NCBI GenBank assembly: GCA_965249765.1
Contig: CBDFMR010000005.1
Coordinates: 1,302,001-1,366,000 of the forward strand
Length of the DNA stretch: 64,000 bases
Source: CBDFMR01 sp965249765
GTDB taxonomy: Bacteria > Bacteroidota > Bacteroidia > Chitinophagales > Saprospiraceae
Reading direction: 5' to 3'
The notes below the pieces were generated by a model. It did no database searches. It saw only the letters and a list, made by a program, of their open reading frames with translations, and had not been told where the DNA came from. Positions within the stretch are counted from its first letter, which is position 1. Each line of letters begins with the position of its first letter. The translations under genes and the position numbers were made by a program. This document shows positions 17,194-26,592 of the stretch, piece after piece.

Positions 17194-18090
17194 CTATGTC
17201 CATTGAATGTCAACAATATTCCATGTCTCTGCATCATAAACCCTCCAATAGACAACGCTATTCACCAAGTCTTTAACTATTTGAACTTGAGTGTAAATTG
17301 GATTTCCAGTTTCACTATTTCCTAAATCAATACCTTTTATCAAGCTTGCCGAATCCAGAATTCTTTTACTTAAGTAGATGGCATCATCATTTCCAGTTAC
17401 ATGACTAAGTGAAAATTCGAGCATGGTATTTACTTTTGTAAATCTCGAAGTTGACATCCAATCACCAGGAATACCCAACATGCCTTGTCCATGAAATTGA
17501 TCTCCTGAATCAGGAAGGACAGCATTTGGAAACCAATTTCTGATGTTTGCATAATTGTTCTGATTTTCAAGTTGATACTTTAAATTAGGGTTATTCGTCA
17601 ATACCTTGGATTCGTTAAAGTATGAAACAGGCGTTTGATTTTCATATTCAACAACAAGATTGTTTCCATACTTGTCAAATACTATATAGTGATAGCTCCA
17701 GGCGCTCTCAATATTTACAGTGGTTAATAAAGTAGCAGCTTCATCAATATTACTTGCTTGTGAGAGAACCCAGTTCACCATATCATCGGTCGAAATAGTT
17801 GGGCCTGGATTATTTGAAGGATAGCTTGAATTGGCCAGATTTCCACTTATTGAAAGTCCAGCAGAATTGATGCCTTCAAATGGAATTGGGTAAGGACTGT
17901 CCGAAACAACTGAGTCAATTGTAAAAATACTTAATTGAGACTGCCAACTCACTCCATTATTGAGAACGGAATTAAACTGGTGACCAACTGGAAATTGGTC
18001 AGACTTATATACAGTATCTTGGTCATAGTCAAGAGACCTTCCTGTAATAGCAAATGTTTTTGAATTGAAAGCTAGAAATGAAGTACACAT
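17194..18090 (-). CDS. Linear amide C-N hydrolase, choloylglycine hydrolase family
   Basis: 298 residues, Ntn-hydrolase fold. The second residue is Cys (MCTSFLAF), which becomes the N-terminal nucleophile after Met removal. GRSLDYD supplies the conserved Arg and Asp. NNPNLKYQLEN and STSRFTK match the later family positions. Relatives are penicillin V acylases, bile salt hydrolases and N-acyl homoserine lactone acylases; the substrate cannot be assigned from sequence. There is no export signal. It sits between a group II intron and an IS5-type element, which suggests it travelled with mobile DNA. Confidence 0.85.
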   Translation of the reverse strand: MCTSFLAFNSKTFAITGRSLDYDQDTVYKSDQFPVGHQFNSVLNNGVSWQSQLSIFTIDSVVSDSPYPIPFEGINSAGLSISGNLANSSYPSNNPGPTISTDDMVNWVLSQASNIDEAATLLTTVNIESAWSYHYIVFDKYGNNLVVEYENQTPVSYFNESKVLTNNPNLKYQLENQNNYANIRNWFPNAVLPDSGDQFHGQGMLGIPGDWMSTSRFTKVNTMLEFSLSHVTGNDDAIYLSKRILDSASLIKGIDLGNSETGNPIYTQVQIVKDLVNSVVYWRVYDAETWNIVDIQWT

Positions 18091-18154
18091 AGTTTTTTTT
18101 TATTAAAAATTTAGTTTAAGTAATTAGCTTAATTATTTTGTGTTGTTTATTAAT

Positions 18155-19241
18155 ACTGACTAACGTCAATTAACTGATTGCTTACCAAGCTGATTTAGCA
18201 GCCATTTTTCTCTGTATTCTGGTCTTATAAAGACATCATGATCAAGGTCCAATTTAATGATTTTCTTTCTCAAGTCAGCCAGTTGTTTTCTCTTTTGATC
18301 TAAGAAGAGGTATTTTTCTTTTGAACGATATGGGATTTTCTTAGTAATCATATTCCAGATGATTACTGCCAGTTTTCTAGCTGTAGCTGGAGGTATTATA
18401 CCTTCTATCTCTTTTTCTTTAAGCAATTCCCATATCTCATATGTGTCATAAGCACCATCACCTCCAAAACACTTTATAGGGCTTTTCACTTGACCCAATA
18501 ATTGTGGAACCTGCTGAGCATCCCCATCTCCTTTGCTATTTTTTGTCAGTACCTGTGCATGGATATATCCTGTCTTTTCATCTACTCCCAAATGTAGCTT
18601 ACGCCACGTCCGACGCTTATTGTATCCATGCTTTCGCACCTTCCATTCCCCCTATCCATACACCTTGAGTCCCGTTGAATCTAATACTATAAACATGGGG
18701 CCCTTTGTTTTGGGAACATCCATTTTTACTTCCACTTGTTTTGCCCTACGGCTTATTTGACAATAGCTGGGAACGCTCAATTCTATCCCCATCATGCCTA
18801 ACAATGAACTGGCAAAACCCTCTAATTGTCGGTACTTCAACCCAAATACTACCTTGAGCTGTACCAAGCTCCTCATGCATTGTTGTGAATATTTATACTG
18901 GGCTCCTTTTTGATTAGGATCTTGGTAATACCAGCAGCCTAATAAGGCCTCATCAAACCATATAGTTATGTCTCCTCGTTTTACAAGACTCCTATTGTAT
19001 TCTCTCCAATTTGTGACCTTATACTTGTTTTTCTTCTGCTTTTTCTGCTTTCCCCCAACCTTAGTTTGTTGCTTTGTCATGTGGCTTGCTTTGTAAGGTT
19101 GGTCTCTCAAAGAGACTATCTCCATCTCTTTTGTCATCCATTCATGCAACAAAGCCGTATTAAATCCAGAAATAAATTGATCTGTCCATAACAATGGTTC
19201 GGTAATTTTTTAAAGCATTTAGAATCTGAGTATCAGTCAGT
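18155..19241 (-). mobile_element. IS5-type insertion sequence
   Basis: About 1.09 kb. Imperfect terminal inverted repeats begin ACTGACTAACGTCA on the left and, read inward from the right, ACTGACTGATACTCA. They bracket a single transposase frame on the minus strand. The size fits the IS5 group. I could not identify a target-site duplication, so the exact ends are tentative. Confidence 0.6.
18166..19194 (-). pseudogene. IS5-family transposase split by an in-frame TAG
   Basis: DDE transposase of about 340 residues. The N-terminal part has TIWFDEALLGCWYY and VPSYCQISRRAKQVEV, and ends IVLDSTGLKVYG. After a TAG at 18652-18654 the same frame continues GEWKVRKHGYNKRRTWRKLH, then GGDGAYDTYEIWELLKEKEI. 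Relatives read VYGEGEWKVRKHG at this point, so the TAG replaces a Glu codon (GAG to TAG). All other family blocks are intact, so inactivation is recent. The first fragment starts at 19194 and the second could only restart at 18639. Confidence 0.85.
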
Positions 19242-19439
19242 TATACGTTTAGAGATTAATAAAATGCAACTTTACTCAAACTAGAGAGTTGCAATAAATT
19301 AAGCTGTAATATTTTGTTATCACATCGAATTTATAAATTGCTGATTATCAGCCATTTATAGAATAATTTATTTCAACAGTAAACGTATTTGAATATTTAT
19401 CCTAAATAATAGATACCGAACATTGCATAATATTATTGT
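19242..19439. other. AT-rich spacer between the IS and the his leader
   Basis: No gene. A small GCTGA/TCAGC hairpin lies near 19335-19350. The right part must contain the upstream promoter region of the histidine operon. Confidence 0.3.
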
Positions 19440-19447
19440 ACCTTTAT
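19440..19447 (+). promoter_or_regulatory. Probable -7 promoter box of the his operon
   Basis: TACCTTTA differs from TAnnTTTG only at the last base. It lies 15 bases before the leader-peptide ATG, as expected if transcription starts just before that ATG. Confidence 0.45.
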
Positions 19448-19462
19448 CAAGCAAATGAAAAA

Positions 19463-19525
19463 ATGAGCATTAACTTTCTACATCATCATCAATTTTATAC
19501 TGGCATCCAGGCGAGGAGAAATTGA
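19463..19525 (+). CDS. hisL: Histidine operon leader peptide
   Basis: A 20-codon ORF with three consecutive His codons (CAT CAT CAT) at 19481-19489, in the order MSINFL-HHH-QFYTGIQ and ending ARRN. It stops at TGA 27 bases before an attenuator hairpin upstream of hisG. Ribosome stalling at the His run when charged His-tRNA is scarce would prevent terminator formation. A 3-codon ORF (ATG AAA AAA TGA at 19455) overlaps the ATG. The gene is far too short for routine gene callers, so it is easily missed. Confidence 0.85.
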   Translation: MSINFLHHHQFYTGIQARRN

Positions 19526-19551
19526 TATATGTATCGATAAAATATATTTTG

Positions 19552-19590
19552 AAAACCCGTCTGAGTTAATCAGTCGGGTTTTATTTTTTT
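19552..19590 (+). terminator. his operon attenuator hairpin
   Basis: Stem AAAACCCG-T-CTGA (19552-19564) pairs with TCAG-T-CGGGTTTT (19570-19582), with a U-rich tail to 19590. It lies between the His-codon leader and hisG, where an attenuator belongs. Regulation by histidine availability is inferred. Confidence 0.85.
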
Positions 19591-19628
19591 AAGACCTTAT
19601 CAGATTTTACTCAGGCTAAATTCTTAGA

Positions 19629-20486
19629 ATGAGTAAATTAAAAATAGCAATTCAGAAAAGCGGAAGGTTAAACGAGGAATCCCTTGAACTCCTAAAAAAC
19701 TGTGGCATCCGCATTAACAATGGCAAAGACCAGCTAAAGGTATCTGTGCCTAATTTCCCTATAGAGTTATTATACTTAAGGAACTCAGATATTCCTCAGT
19801 ATATAGAGGACGGTGTAGCTGACCTAGGCATAGTTGGTGAAAATCTGCTTGTCGAAAAAGAAAAGGACGTAGAGGTTATCGAAAGATTAGGATTTTCAAA
19901 ATGCCGTGTATCCTTAGCAGTAAAGAATGCTGTCAAGGATACATCTCTAGGATTCTTTGAAGGCAAGAAAATTGCAACGTCTTACCCTGTTACACTACAG
20001 AAATTTCTCAAAAGAAACAACATCAATTCCGAAATTCATAGCATTTCTGGATCTGTAGAGATTGCACCTAATATAGGCTTAGCTGACGGTATTTGTGATA
20101 TAGTCAGTTCTGGAAGTACCCTATTCAAAAATGGTCTTAAAGAAACACAAGTAATCTTTGAGTCAGAAGCAGTCTTGATTAAATCATTAAAGTTCACTCC
20201 GGTAAAACAGGAAATTTTAGATAAGATTCTTTTTAGAATTAGATCGGTCTTACGAGCCAAAGACTCCCAATATATATTGCTAAATGCCCCTGAGGATAGG
20301 ATTGAAACCATCACTAATATTTTACCGGTACTCAAAAGCCCAACAATACTTCCTTTGGCACAAAAAGGATGGATCTCCTTGCATTCAGTAATAAAGGAAG
20401 ACCAATTTTGGGATGTCATCTACGAGCTCAAAGCAGCTGGTGCAGAAGATATTCTTATTGTTCCAATAGACAAAATTGTAAGATGA
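19629..20486 (+). CDS. hisG: ATP phosphoribosyltransferase HisG (long form)
   Basis: First step of histidine synthesis: PRPP plus ATP to phosphoribosyl-ATP. The N-terminus MSKLKIAIQKSGRLNEESLELL and the DLGIVGENLL and DGICDIVSSGSTLFKNGL blocks are diagnostic. At 285 residues it includes the C-terminal ACT-like regulatory domain of the long form, which gives feedback inhibition by histidine. It overlaps hisD by four bases (ATGA), implying translational coupling. First gene of the hisGDCBHAF-hisIE operon. Confidence 0.97.
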   Translation: MSKLKIAIQKSGRLNEESLELLKNCGIRINNGKDQLKVSVPNFPIELLYLRNSDIPQYIEDGVADLGIVGENLLVEKEKDVEVIERLGFSKCRVSLAVKNAVKDTSLGFFEGKKIATSYPVTLQKFLKRNNINSEIHSISGSVEIAPNIGLADGICDIVSSGSTLFKNGLKETQVIFESEAVLIKSLKFTPVKQEILDKILFRIRSVLRAKDSQYILLNAPEDRIETITNILPVLKSPTILPLAQKGWISLHSVIKEDQFWDVIYELKAAGAEDILIVPIDKIVR

Positions 20487-21772
20487 AAATAAATATCAAC
20501 CCTTCGAGAGATACTTGGGCTCAATTAGTAACACGTCCTAGTTTAGAAAAAGAGACACTGAGTGATAAGATTAATGTCATCCTTAATGATGTCAAGAAAA
20601 ATGGTAATTCAGCGTTAATTAAATACACAAAACTCTATGATGGTATAGCACTTAAAAATCTTAACGTATTACAAAGTGAAATAGATCTTTCATTGGATAG
20701 AGTTGACGATGCTCTTAAGCAAGCAATACAATTAGCTGCTAATAATATTGAAGCCTTCCATAGATCACAAGTCTTAGAAGAACCTGTAATCGAAACTACT
20801 TCTGGCGTAAAATGTTGGCGGAAGTCCATTGGGATAGAAAAAGTAGGCTTGTATATTCCAGGAGGTTCAGCACCACTTTTTTCTACTATTCTGATGTTAG
20901 GCATTCCAGCGAAGATTGCAGGTTGCAAAGAAATAGTACTATGTACACCACCAGATAAAAACGGGAATATCAATCCCGCAATACTGTATACAGCTAATCT
21001 AGTAGGAATTACCCTAATCTATAAAGTTGGTGGTGCTCAAGCAATAGCAGCTATGAGCTTTGGGACAGAAAGCATCCCTCAGGTCTATAAGATTTTCGGT
21101 CCAGGAAACCAGTATGTCACCAAGGCTAAAGAAATAGTACAGCAGCAAGGTACTGCCATAGATATGCCGGCAGGGCCGAGCGAACTATTAGTCTTAACAG
21201 ATGATAGTGGGATACCAGAATATATTGCCGCCGACTTATTATCTCAGGCGGAGCATGGAGCAGACAGTCAGGTTATACTAGTGAGTACTGATGAGGCCGT
21301 ATTAAATAAGAGTATAGAAGAAGTGAATAGACAAATAGAGACACTGCCTAGAAAAGAAATAGCAAGAATGGCATTAGCAAACAGTAAGGCGGTACTACTT
21401 AATAGTATAGATGAATGTTTCAACTTCAGTAACCTATATGCTCCAGAACACTTAATCATTGCCTCTGAAAAAGCGAGATCATATGAAGATCAAATCGTAA
21501 ACGCTGGTTCTGTCTTTCTCGGAAATTATAGCTGTGAATCGGCGGGAGATTATGCAAGTGGAACAAACCACACTTTGCCAACAAATGGATATGCTAAGAA
21601 ATACAGTGGTGTCTCCATAGATAATTTTGTAAAGAAAGTGACCTTTCAAGAATTGAGTAAGGCGGGTCTTTATAATATCGGACAAGCAATAGAATTAATG
21701 GCAGAAGCAGAGGGATTGATGGCTCATAAAAGAGCTGTGTCAGTAAGGCTAAAAAATCAGGACAATGTTTAG
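20483..21772 (+). CDS. hisD: Histidinol dehydrogenase HisD
   Basis: 430 residues, catalyses the last two oxidations, histidinol to histidine, with Zn2+ and NAD+. Recognisable blocks are VGLYIPGGSAPLFST, KVGGAQAIAAMSFGT, FGPGNQYVTKAKEIVQQ, DMPAGPSELLVL, LLSQAEHGADSQ and YAPEHL. The frame is open from 20369, but the ATG at 20483 overlaps the hisG stop and gives the normal N-terminus. Next gene hisC overlaps by eight bases. Confidence 0.97.
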   Translation: MKININPSRDTWAQLVTRPSLEKETLSDKINVILNDVKKNGNSALIKYTKLYDGIALKNLNVLQSEIDLSLDRVDDALKQAIQLAANNIEAFHRSQVLEEPVIETTSGVKCWRKSIGIEKVGLYIPGGSAPLFSTILMLGIPAKIAGCKEIVLCTPPDKNGNINPAILYTANLVGITLIYKVGGAQAIAAMSFGTESIPQVYKIFGPGNQYVTKAKEIVQQQGTAIDMPAGPSELLVLTDDSGIPEYIAADLLSQAEHGADSQVILVSTDEAVLNKSIEEVNRQIETLPRKEIARMALANSKAVLLNSIDECFNFSNLYAPEHLIIASEKARSYEDQIVNAGSVFLGNYSCESAGDYASGTNHTLPTNGYAKKYSGVSIDNFVKKVTFQELSKAGLYNIGQAIELMAEAEGLMAHKRAVSVRLKNQDNV

Positions 21773-22790
21773 ATTAAAAGACCTAGTACGTAAAAATATT
21801 TTAGAGCTCTTGCCTTACAGTTCTGCTAGAAATGAATTTAGTGGTGTTGCAAATATCTGGCTAGATGCCAATGAGAATCCGTTCAACACAGAACTGAATC
21901 GATATCCAGACCCCAATCAAACTGAATTAAAAAACCGAATCTCAGCTGTCAAAGGAATAAATCCCAGACATATCTTTATTGGTAATGGAAGTGATGAAGC
22001 TATTGATTTACTTTTCAGAGCATTTTGCGAACCTGGTCAAGATAAGGCGTACGTTTTCCCTCCAACTTATGGAATGTATGAGGTGTCAGCAAAGATTAAC
22101 AACATAGAAACAGTGCAAATTCCTCTTGAAGAATATTTTACGTTGCCCCCAATTCGAAAGATTAGGGCCTCTATAGAATCAAAAGGGCTGCTTTTTATTT
22201 GCTCACCAAACAATCCAACTGGCAATACTTTATCACTAGAAAGAATAAAAGAGATTGCTGACGATTTTAAAGGTATAGTCGTTGTAGACGAAGCCTATGT
22301 AGACTTTGCCAATAGCATTAGTGCCCTCACTTTAATAGAGAGTACCCCAAACATTGTAGTCTTGCAAACTATGAGTAAAGCTTATGGATTAGCTGGCTTG
22401 CGTTTAGGGATGGCATATGCACATACTGAAATTATAGACGTGCTAAATCGTGTAAAGCCGCCATACAACATCAATACACTGAGTCAACTCAAAGGAATAG
22501 AAGCCCTCGAGGACATAGAGAAGGTGAAAGAACAAATCGCTCAAATTGTAGGTCAAAGGGAGGAGCTAATCACGGCTTTGGCTAAAGTAGATTGCGTAAA
22601 AAATATATACCCTTCCGAAGCCAATTTTATTCTTGCAGAATTTGAGAATGCAAACAATATCTATAGCATCCTCAGGGCTAAAGGAATAGTAATTAGAAAT
22701 AGGACATCTCAAGTGAGAGATGCATTAAGAATCACTGTGGGAACTGCTAATGAAAACATTGATTTGGTAAAAGCACTAAACAAAATTTAA
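21765..22790 (+). CDS. hisC: Histidinol-phosphate aminotransferase HisC
   Basis: 341 residues, PLP-dependent class I/II aminotransferase that converts imidazole acetol phosphate and glutamate to histidinol phosphate. Blocks: DANENPF, FIGNGSDEAIDLLFRAF, SPNNPTGN, VVVDEAYVDFA and the PLP lysine in TMSKAYGLAGLRLG. It overlaps hisD and is one base from hisB. Confidence 0.96.
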   Translation: MFRLKDLVRKNILELLPYSSARNEFSGVANIWLDANENPFNTELNRYPDPNQTELKNRISAVKGINPRHIFIGNGSDEAIDLLFRAFCEPGQDKAYVFPPTYGMYEVSAKINNIETVQIPLEEYFTLPPIRKIRASIESKGLLFICSPNNPTGNTLSLERIKEIADDFKGIVVVDEAYVDFANSISALTLIESTPNIVVLQTMSKAYGLAGLRLGMAYAHTEIIDVLNRVKPPYNINTLSQLKGIEALEDIEKVKEQIAQIVGQREELITALAKVDCVKNIYPSEANFILAEFENANNIYSILRAKGIVIRNRTSQVRDALRITVGTANENIDLVKALNKI

Positions 22791-22791
22791 T

Positions 22792-23880
22792 ATGAAAAAG
22801 GTACTTTTTATAGATAGAGATGGAACGCTGGTAATAGAACCGCCTGTCGACTACCAACTTGATAGCCTGGAAAAGTTAGAGTTTTACCCTGGTGTTTTCC
22901 AATGGTTGTCGAGGATTGTGACAGAACTTGATTATGAACTTGTAATGGTAACTAACCAAGATGGATTAGGGACAGATTCTTTTCCAGAGGATACCTTTTG
23001 GTCAGCACAAAACAAAATCATACAGGCACTGTCCAACGAGGGAATTACATTCAAAGGGGTACTCATAGATCGCTCTTTCCCAGAAGATAATGCTCCCACT
23101 CGCAAGCCAAGGACAGGCTTACTTAGCAAATATATCTATGGTGATTATGACTTAGCTAACTCTTATGTCATCGGAGATAGGGAGAGCGATATTGAACTAG
23201 CAATCAACTTGAAAGCTAAGGGTATATATATTGGCAAAGAAAATACTAACGCCGTCTTATGTACTGAGCATTGGTCAGAGATCTATGAACATCTAAAGTC
23301 ACAACCACGAAAAGTAACAGTAGAAAGAAAGACCAATGAAACAGATATTCTAGTAACTGTAAACCTGGACGGCAATGGAGCATCTTCAGTAGAAACAGGG
23401 ATTGGTTTCTTTGATCATATGATTGACCAGATTGCTAAGCATGGAAAAATTAATCTTGAAGTGTTTGTCAATGGCGATTTGGAAATAGATGAGCACCATA
23501 CTGTTGAGGATGTGGCCTTGACCTTGGGAGATGCATTTAGCAAGGCACTGGGAGCCAAAAAAGGCATACAACGATATGGTTTCTTGCTTCCCATGGATGA
23601 TTGTCTGGCTCAGGTAGCCATCGATTTTGGAGGCAGACCATGGCTGGTATGGGATGCCGTATTTAACAGAGAAATGATAGGTGAGATGCCTACAGAAATG
23701 TTCTTGCATTTCTTTAAGTCATTTAGTGATGCCGCTAAATGCAATCTCAATATCAAGGCGGAGGGGAATAACGAGCACCATAAGATAGAAGCTATCTTTA
23801 AAGCATTTGCAAAAGCGATAAAAATGGCCGTCAGTAAAACTGAGAACTATACAATACCTAGTACAAAAGGAACCTTATGA
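22792..23880 (+). CDS. hisB: Bifunctional histidinol-phosphatase / imidazoleglycerol-phosphate dehydratase HisB
   Basis: 362 residues. The N-terminal HAD phosphatase domain (about 1-165) has the nucleophile motif FIDRDGTLV and the distal IGDRESDIELA. The C-terminal dehydratase domain (about 175-362) has TGIGFFDHMIDQIAKHG, DEHHTVEDVALTLGDA and NEHHKIEAIFKAFAKA metal-ligand blocks. The fused form carries out the sixth and eighth pathway steps. It overlaps hisH by four bases. Confidence 0.97.
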   Translation: MKKVLFIDRDGTLVIEPPVDYQLDSLEKLEFYPGVFQWLSRIVTELDYELVMVTNQDGLGTDSFPEDTFWSAQNKIIQALSNEGITFKGVLIDRSFPEDNAPTRKPRTGLLSKYIYGDYDLANSYVIGDRESDIELAINLKAKGIYIGKENTNAVLCTEHWSEIYEHLKSQPRKVTVERKTNETDILVTVNLDGNGASSVETGIGFFDHMIDQIAKHGKINLEVFVNGDLEIDEHHTVEDVALTLGDAFSKALGAKKGIQRYGFLLPMDDCLAQVAIDFGGRPWLVWDAVFNREMIGEMPTEMFLHFFKSFSDAAKCNLNIKAEGNNEHHKIEAIFKAFAKAIKMAVSKTENYTIPSTKGTL

Positions 23881-24455
23881 TTGCAATAATAAAATACAAT
23901 GCAGGTAATACAAAGTCAGTCCAGAATGCATTGAATAGACTAGGAAGTGAATCTATAGTCACAGACGATCCCGTTTTACTCCAGAAAGCGGATAAAGTTA
24001 TTTTTCCAGGAGTAGGAGAAGCGAGTACCGCGATGCAATACTTGAGAAATAGGAAATTAGACGAGGTCATCTGCAATATATCTCAACCATTTTTAGGCAT
24101 ATGTCTGGGTCAACAATTGATGTGTACATATAGTGATGAAGGAGAAACGGATTGCTTAGGAATATTCGATACAGAGGTTAAATTATTTCCTCCTAATGAT
24201 AAAGTACCTCATGTAGGTTGGAATAATTTCACGCAAGTAGAGGGAAGGATTTTTGACAAAGTAGATAAAATTCAAGATGTCTATTATGTGCATAGTTATT
24301 ATGCAGAAGTAGGAAAAGATACTATTGCTGTTTGCGATTATATTCTACCGTTTAGTGCAGCATTACAAAAAGGAAACTTTTACGCTACTCAGTTTCACCC
24401 TGAGAAATCTTCAAATGTCGGTGAACAAATACTAAAAAACTTTTTAAAATTATGA
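23877..24455 (+). CDS. hisH: Imidazole glycerol phosphate synthase glutaminase HisH
   Basis: 192 residues, class I glutamine amidotransferase that feeds ammonia to HisF. The catalytic Cys is in GICLGQQLM, and His and Glu are in TQFHPEKSS. The N-terminal IIKYNAGNTKSVQNAL is typical. It overlaps hisB upstream and hisA downstream (four bases each). The HisH-HisF complex makes IGP and AICAR. Confidence 0.97.
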   Translation: MIAIIKYNAGNTKSVQNALNRLGSESIVTDDPVLLQKADKVIFPGVGEASTAMQYLRNRKLDEVICNISQPFLGICLGQQLMCTYSDEGETDCLGIFDTEVKLFPPNDKVPHVGWNNFTQVEGRIFDKVDKIQDVYYVHSYYAEVGKDTIAVCDYILPFSAALQKGNFYATQFHPEKSSNVGEQILKNFLKL

Positions 24456-25165
24456 GAATAATACCTGCAATAGATATCATAGACGGAAAATGCGTAAGGC
24501 TTACTAAAGGTGATTACAAAACCCAAAAAACATATAGCAACAACCCCTTGGAATTGGCTAAATCATTTGAAGATATAGGCATAAAATATTTACATGTAGT
24601 AGACTTAGATGGGGCTAAATCGAAACACATCGTGAATCATAAGATACTCACTTCTATCTGCTCCAATACAAAGCTCAAAGTTGACTTCGGTGGAGGACTC
24701 AAAACAGATGACGACCTACGCATCGCTTTTGACTGTGGTGCAAATCAAGTAACAGGAGGAAGTATCGCTGTCAAAAATCCTCAGATTTTTAAAGAATGGA
24801 TAGTAAAATATTGTACTGGCAAAATCATACTTGGTGCAGACTGTTACAACCGAAAAATAGCAACAACAGGATGGCAGGAAATTTTAGATAGAGATGTCAT
24901 AGAGTTTATTCTGGACTATCAGAACGAAGGCATCTCCTATGTCATTTGTACTGATATAGATAAGGATGGTATGCTGCAAGGTCCATCTGTAGAGCTTTAT
25001 AGAGAGATACTTAGAAAAACAGATGTCCAGTTAATTGCAAGTGGTGGTGTTTCAAATATTGCTGATTTGAAAAGGCTCAAAGACATTGGTTGTGAAGGTG
25101 CTATCGTCGGCAAAGCTATTTATGAAGGAAATATTACAATGAAAGAATTGTCAAAGCTATGCTAA
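24452..25165 (+). CDS. hisA: ProFAR isomerase HisA
   Basis: 237-residue (beta/alpha)8 barrel enzyme that isomerises ProFAR to PRFAR. Catalytic Asp8 is in IPAIDIIDGKCVRL. The second half has ICTDIDKDGMLQGPS with the catalytic Asp, and the phosphate site IASGGVSNIADL. It overlaps hisF by seven bases. Confidence 0.96.
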   Translation: MRIIPAIDIIDGKCVRLTKGDYKTQKTYSNNPLELAKSFEDIGIKYLHVVDLDGAKSKHIVNHKILTSICSNTKLKVDFGGGLKTDDDLRIAFDCGANQVTGGSIAVKNPQIFKEWIVKYCTGKIILGADCYNRKIATTGWQEILDRDVIEFILDYQNEGISYVICTDIDKDGMLQGPSVELYREILRKTDVQLIASGGVSNIADLKRLKDIGCEGAIVGKAIYEGNITMKELSKLC

Positions 25166-25911
25166 AGAATCGAATATTACCTTGTCTAGACATTAAAGAC
25201 GGAAGGACTGTAAAGGGTATCAATTTTCAAAATATTGTAGATGTGGGAAATCCTGTGGAGCTTGCAAAACTCTATGCTGAGCAAGGAGCAGATGAGTTAG
25301 TATTTTTAGATATCACTGCTACTGTCGAGAAGAGAAAAACCTTAATCAATCTTGTTAATCAAATAAGTAAAGAGATCAACATTCCATTTACCGTGGGGGG
25401 TGGCGTCAGTTCGGTGCAAGATGTAAGTAACTTAATCAAGGCAGGTGCTGACAAGGTCAGTGTGAATTCTTCAGCTCTCAAGCGTCCAGAACTCATCCAA
25501 AAAATTGCCCAGGAATTCGGAAGCCAATGTTTGGTTGTAGCTATTGATACTAAGTATGAGGATGACATATGGAAGGTGTATATAAATGGTGGAAGGACAG
25601 CTACGTCATATGATACGATCACTTGGGTTAAAGAAGTGGCTTCTTTGGGTGCTGGTGAAATACTGTTGACTTCTATGAATAATGATGGTACTAAGAATGG
25701 ATTTGCCTTAGACATCACTCAGCAAGTTTCTCAATGTATCAATATTCCAGTCATAGCTTCTGGTGGTGCTGGCAGCATGCAACACTTTAGGGAAGTATTC
25801 AAACTAACTGGAGCTACGGGAGGTCTTGCAGCAAGTGTATTTCATTCTCAACAAATACCTATCCCAGATCTTAAAGACTATTTAAAAACTAATAAAATTT
25901 CAATACGATGA
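25159..25911 (+). CDS. hisF: Imidazole glycerol phosphate synthase cyclase HisF
   Basis: 250-residue barrel homologous to HisA. N-terminal RILPCLDIKDGRTVKGINF holds catalytic Asp11, and LLTSMNNDGTKNGF holds the second catalytic Asp. VGGGVSS and ASGGAGS are phosphate-binding loops. It overlaps the next gene by four bases. Confidence 0.97.
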   Translation: MLKNRILPCLDIKDGRTVKGINFQNIVDVGNPVELAKLYAEQGADELVFLDITATVEKRKTLINLVNQISKEINIPFTVGGGVSSVQDVSNLIKAGADKVSVNSSALKRPELIQKIAQEFGSQCLVVAIDTKYEDDIWKVYINGGRTATSYDTITWVKEVASLGAGEILLTSMNNDGTKNGFALDITQQVSQCINIPVIASGGAGSMQHFREVFKLTGATGGLAASVFHSQQIPIPDLKDYLKTNKISIR

Positions 25912-26501
25912 ATATAGATTTTAGCAAAGGAAATGGCTTAGTACCAGTAATCGTTCAGAACAATTTTACTTTGCAAGTATTAATGCTGGGTTATATGAAT
26001 CATGAGGCCTTAGTCAAAACACAATCTGAAAACAGAGTGACATTTTATAGCCGGACTAAGCAAAGACTCTGGACTAAAGGAGAAAAATCTGGCAACTTTC
26101 TTAAAGTAGTAGATGTAAGAGTTGACTGTGATCAAGATGCAATCCTAATCAAAGCCATACCTAGTGGCCCTATTTGTCACACTGGCAGTATCTCATGCTT
26201 TGGCGAAGAGACAGCCAAGGGCTTTTTATATCAGTTAGAATCCACTATAAGTGAAAAAATCGATTCCAATGACGAGCAGTCCTATACTAACAAACTCTAC
26301 AAATGCGGTATAAACAAGGTAACTCAAAAAGTAGGTGAAGAAGCCATAGAATTAGTCATAGAGGCAAAAGATGATAATGAGGAATTGTTTAAAAATGAAG
26401 CCGCAGATTTATTGTATCATTTGCTTATCTTGCTTAAAGCAAAAGGTCAAAGTTTTGGAGACATTGAAGATGTGTTGAAGCAAAGGAACAAAAGTAGATA
26501 A
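25908..26501 (+). CDS. hisI: Bifunctional phosphoribosyl-AMP cyclohydrolase / phosphoribosyl-ATP pyrophosphatase HisIE
   Basis: 197 residues. The HisI domain (about 1-110) has LMLGYMNHEAL, TFYSRTKQRLWTKGEKSGN, the zinc ligands in DVRVDCDQDAILI, and CHTGSISCF. The HisE domain (about 115-197) has YTNKLYKCGINKVTQKVGEE followed by AIELVIEAK and AADLLYHLLILL. It carries out the second and third steps. Last gene of the operon, followed by a palindrome. Confidence 0.97.
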   Translation: MNIDFSKGNGLVPVIVQNNFTLQVLMLGYMNHEALVKTQSENRVTFYSRTKQRLWTKGEKSGNFLKVVDVRVDCDQDAILIKAIPSGPICHTGSISCFGEETAKGFLYQLESTISEKIDSNDEQSYTNKLYKCGINKVTQKVGEEAIELVIEAKDDNEELFKNEAADLLYHLLILLKAKGQSFGDIEDVLKQRNKSR

Positions 26502-26507
26502 TATAAG

Positions 26508-26532
26508 CTGGGATTCATATCATGAATCCCAG
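26508..26532 (+). terminator. Perfect palindrome after the his operon
   Basis: 11-bp stem CTGGGATTCAT (26508-26518) with ATGAATCCCAG (26522-26532) and a 3-base loop. It begins six bases after the hisIE stop. There is no clear T-run, so it may terminate weakly or protect the 3' end of the mRNA. Confidence 0.55.
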
Positions 26533-26592
26533 GATTTACAACAACAGGCAGAAAATTATAAAACACTATTAGGCTAATATCCTCAAATCATC

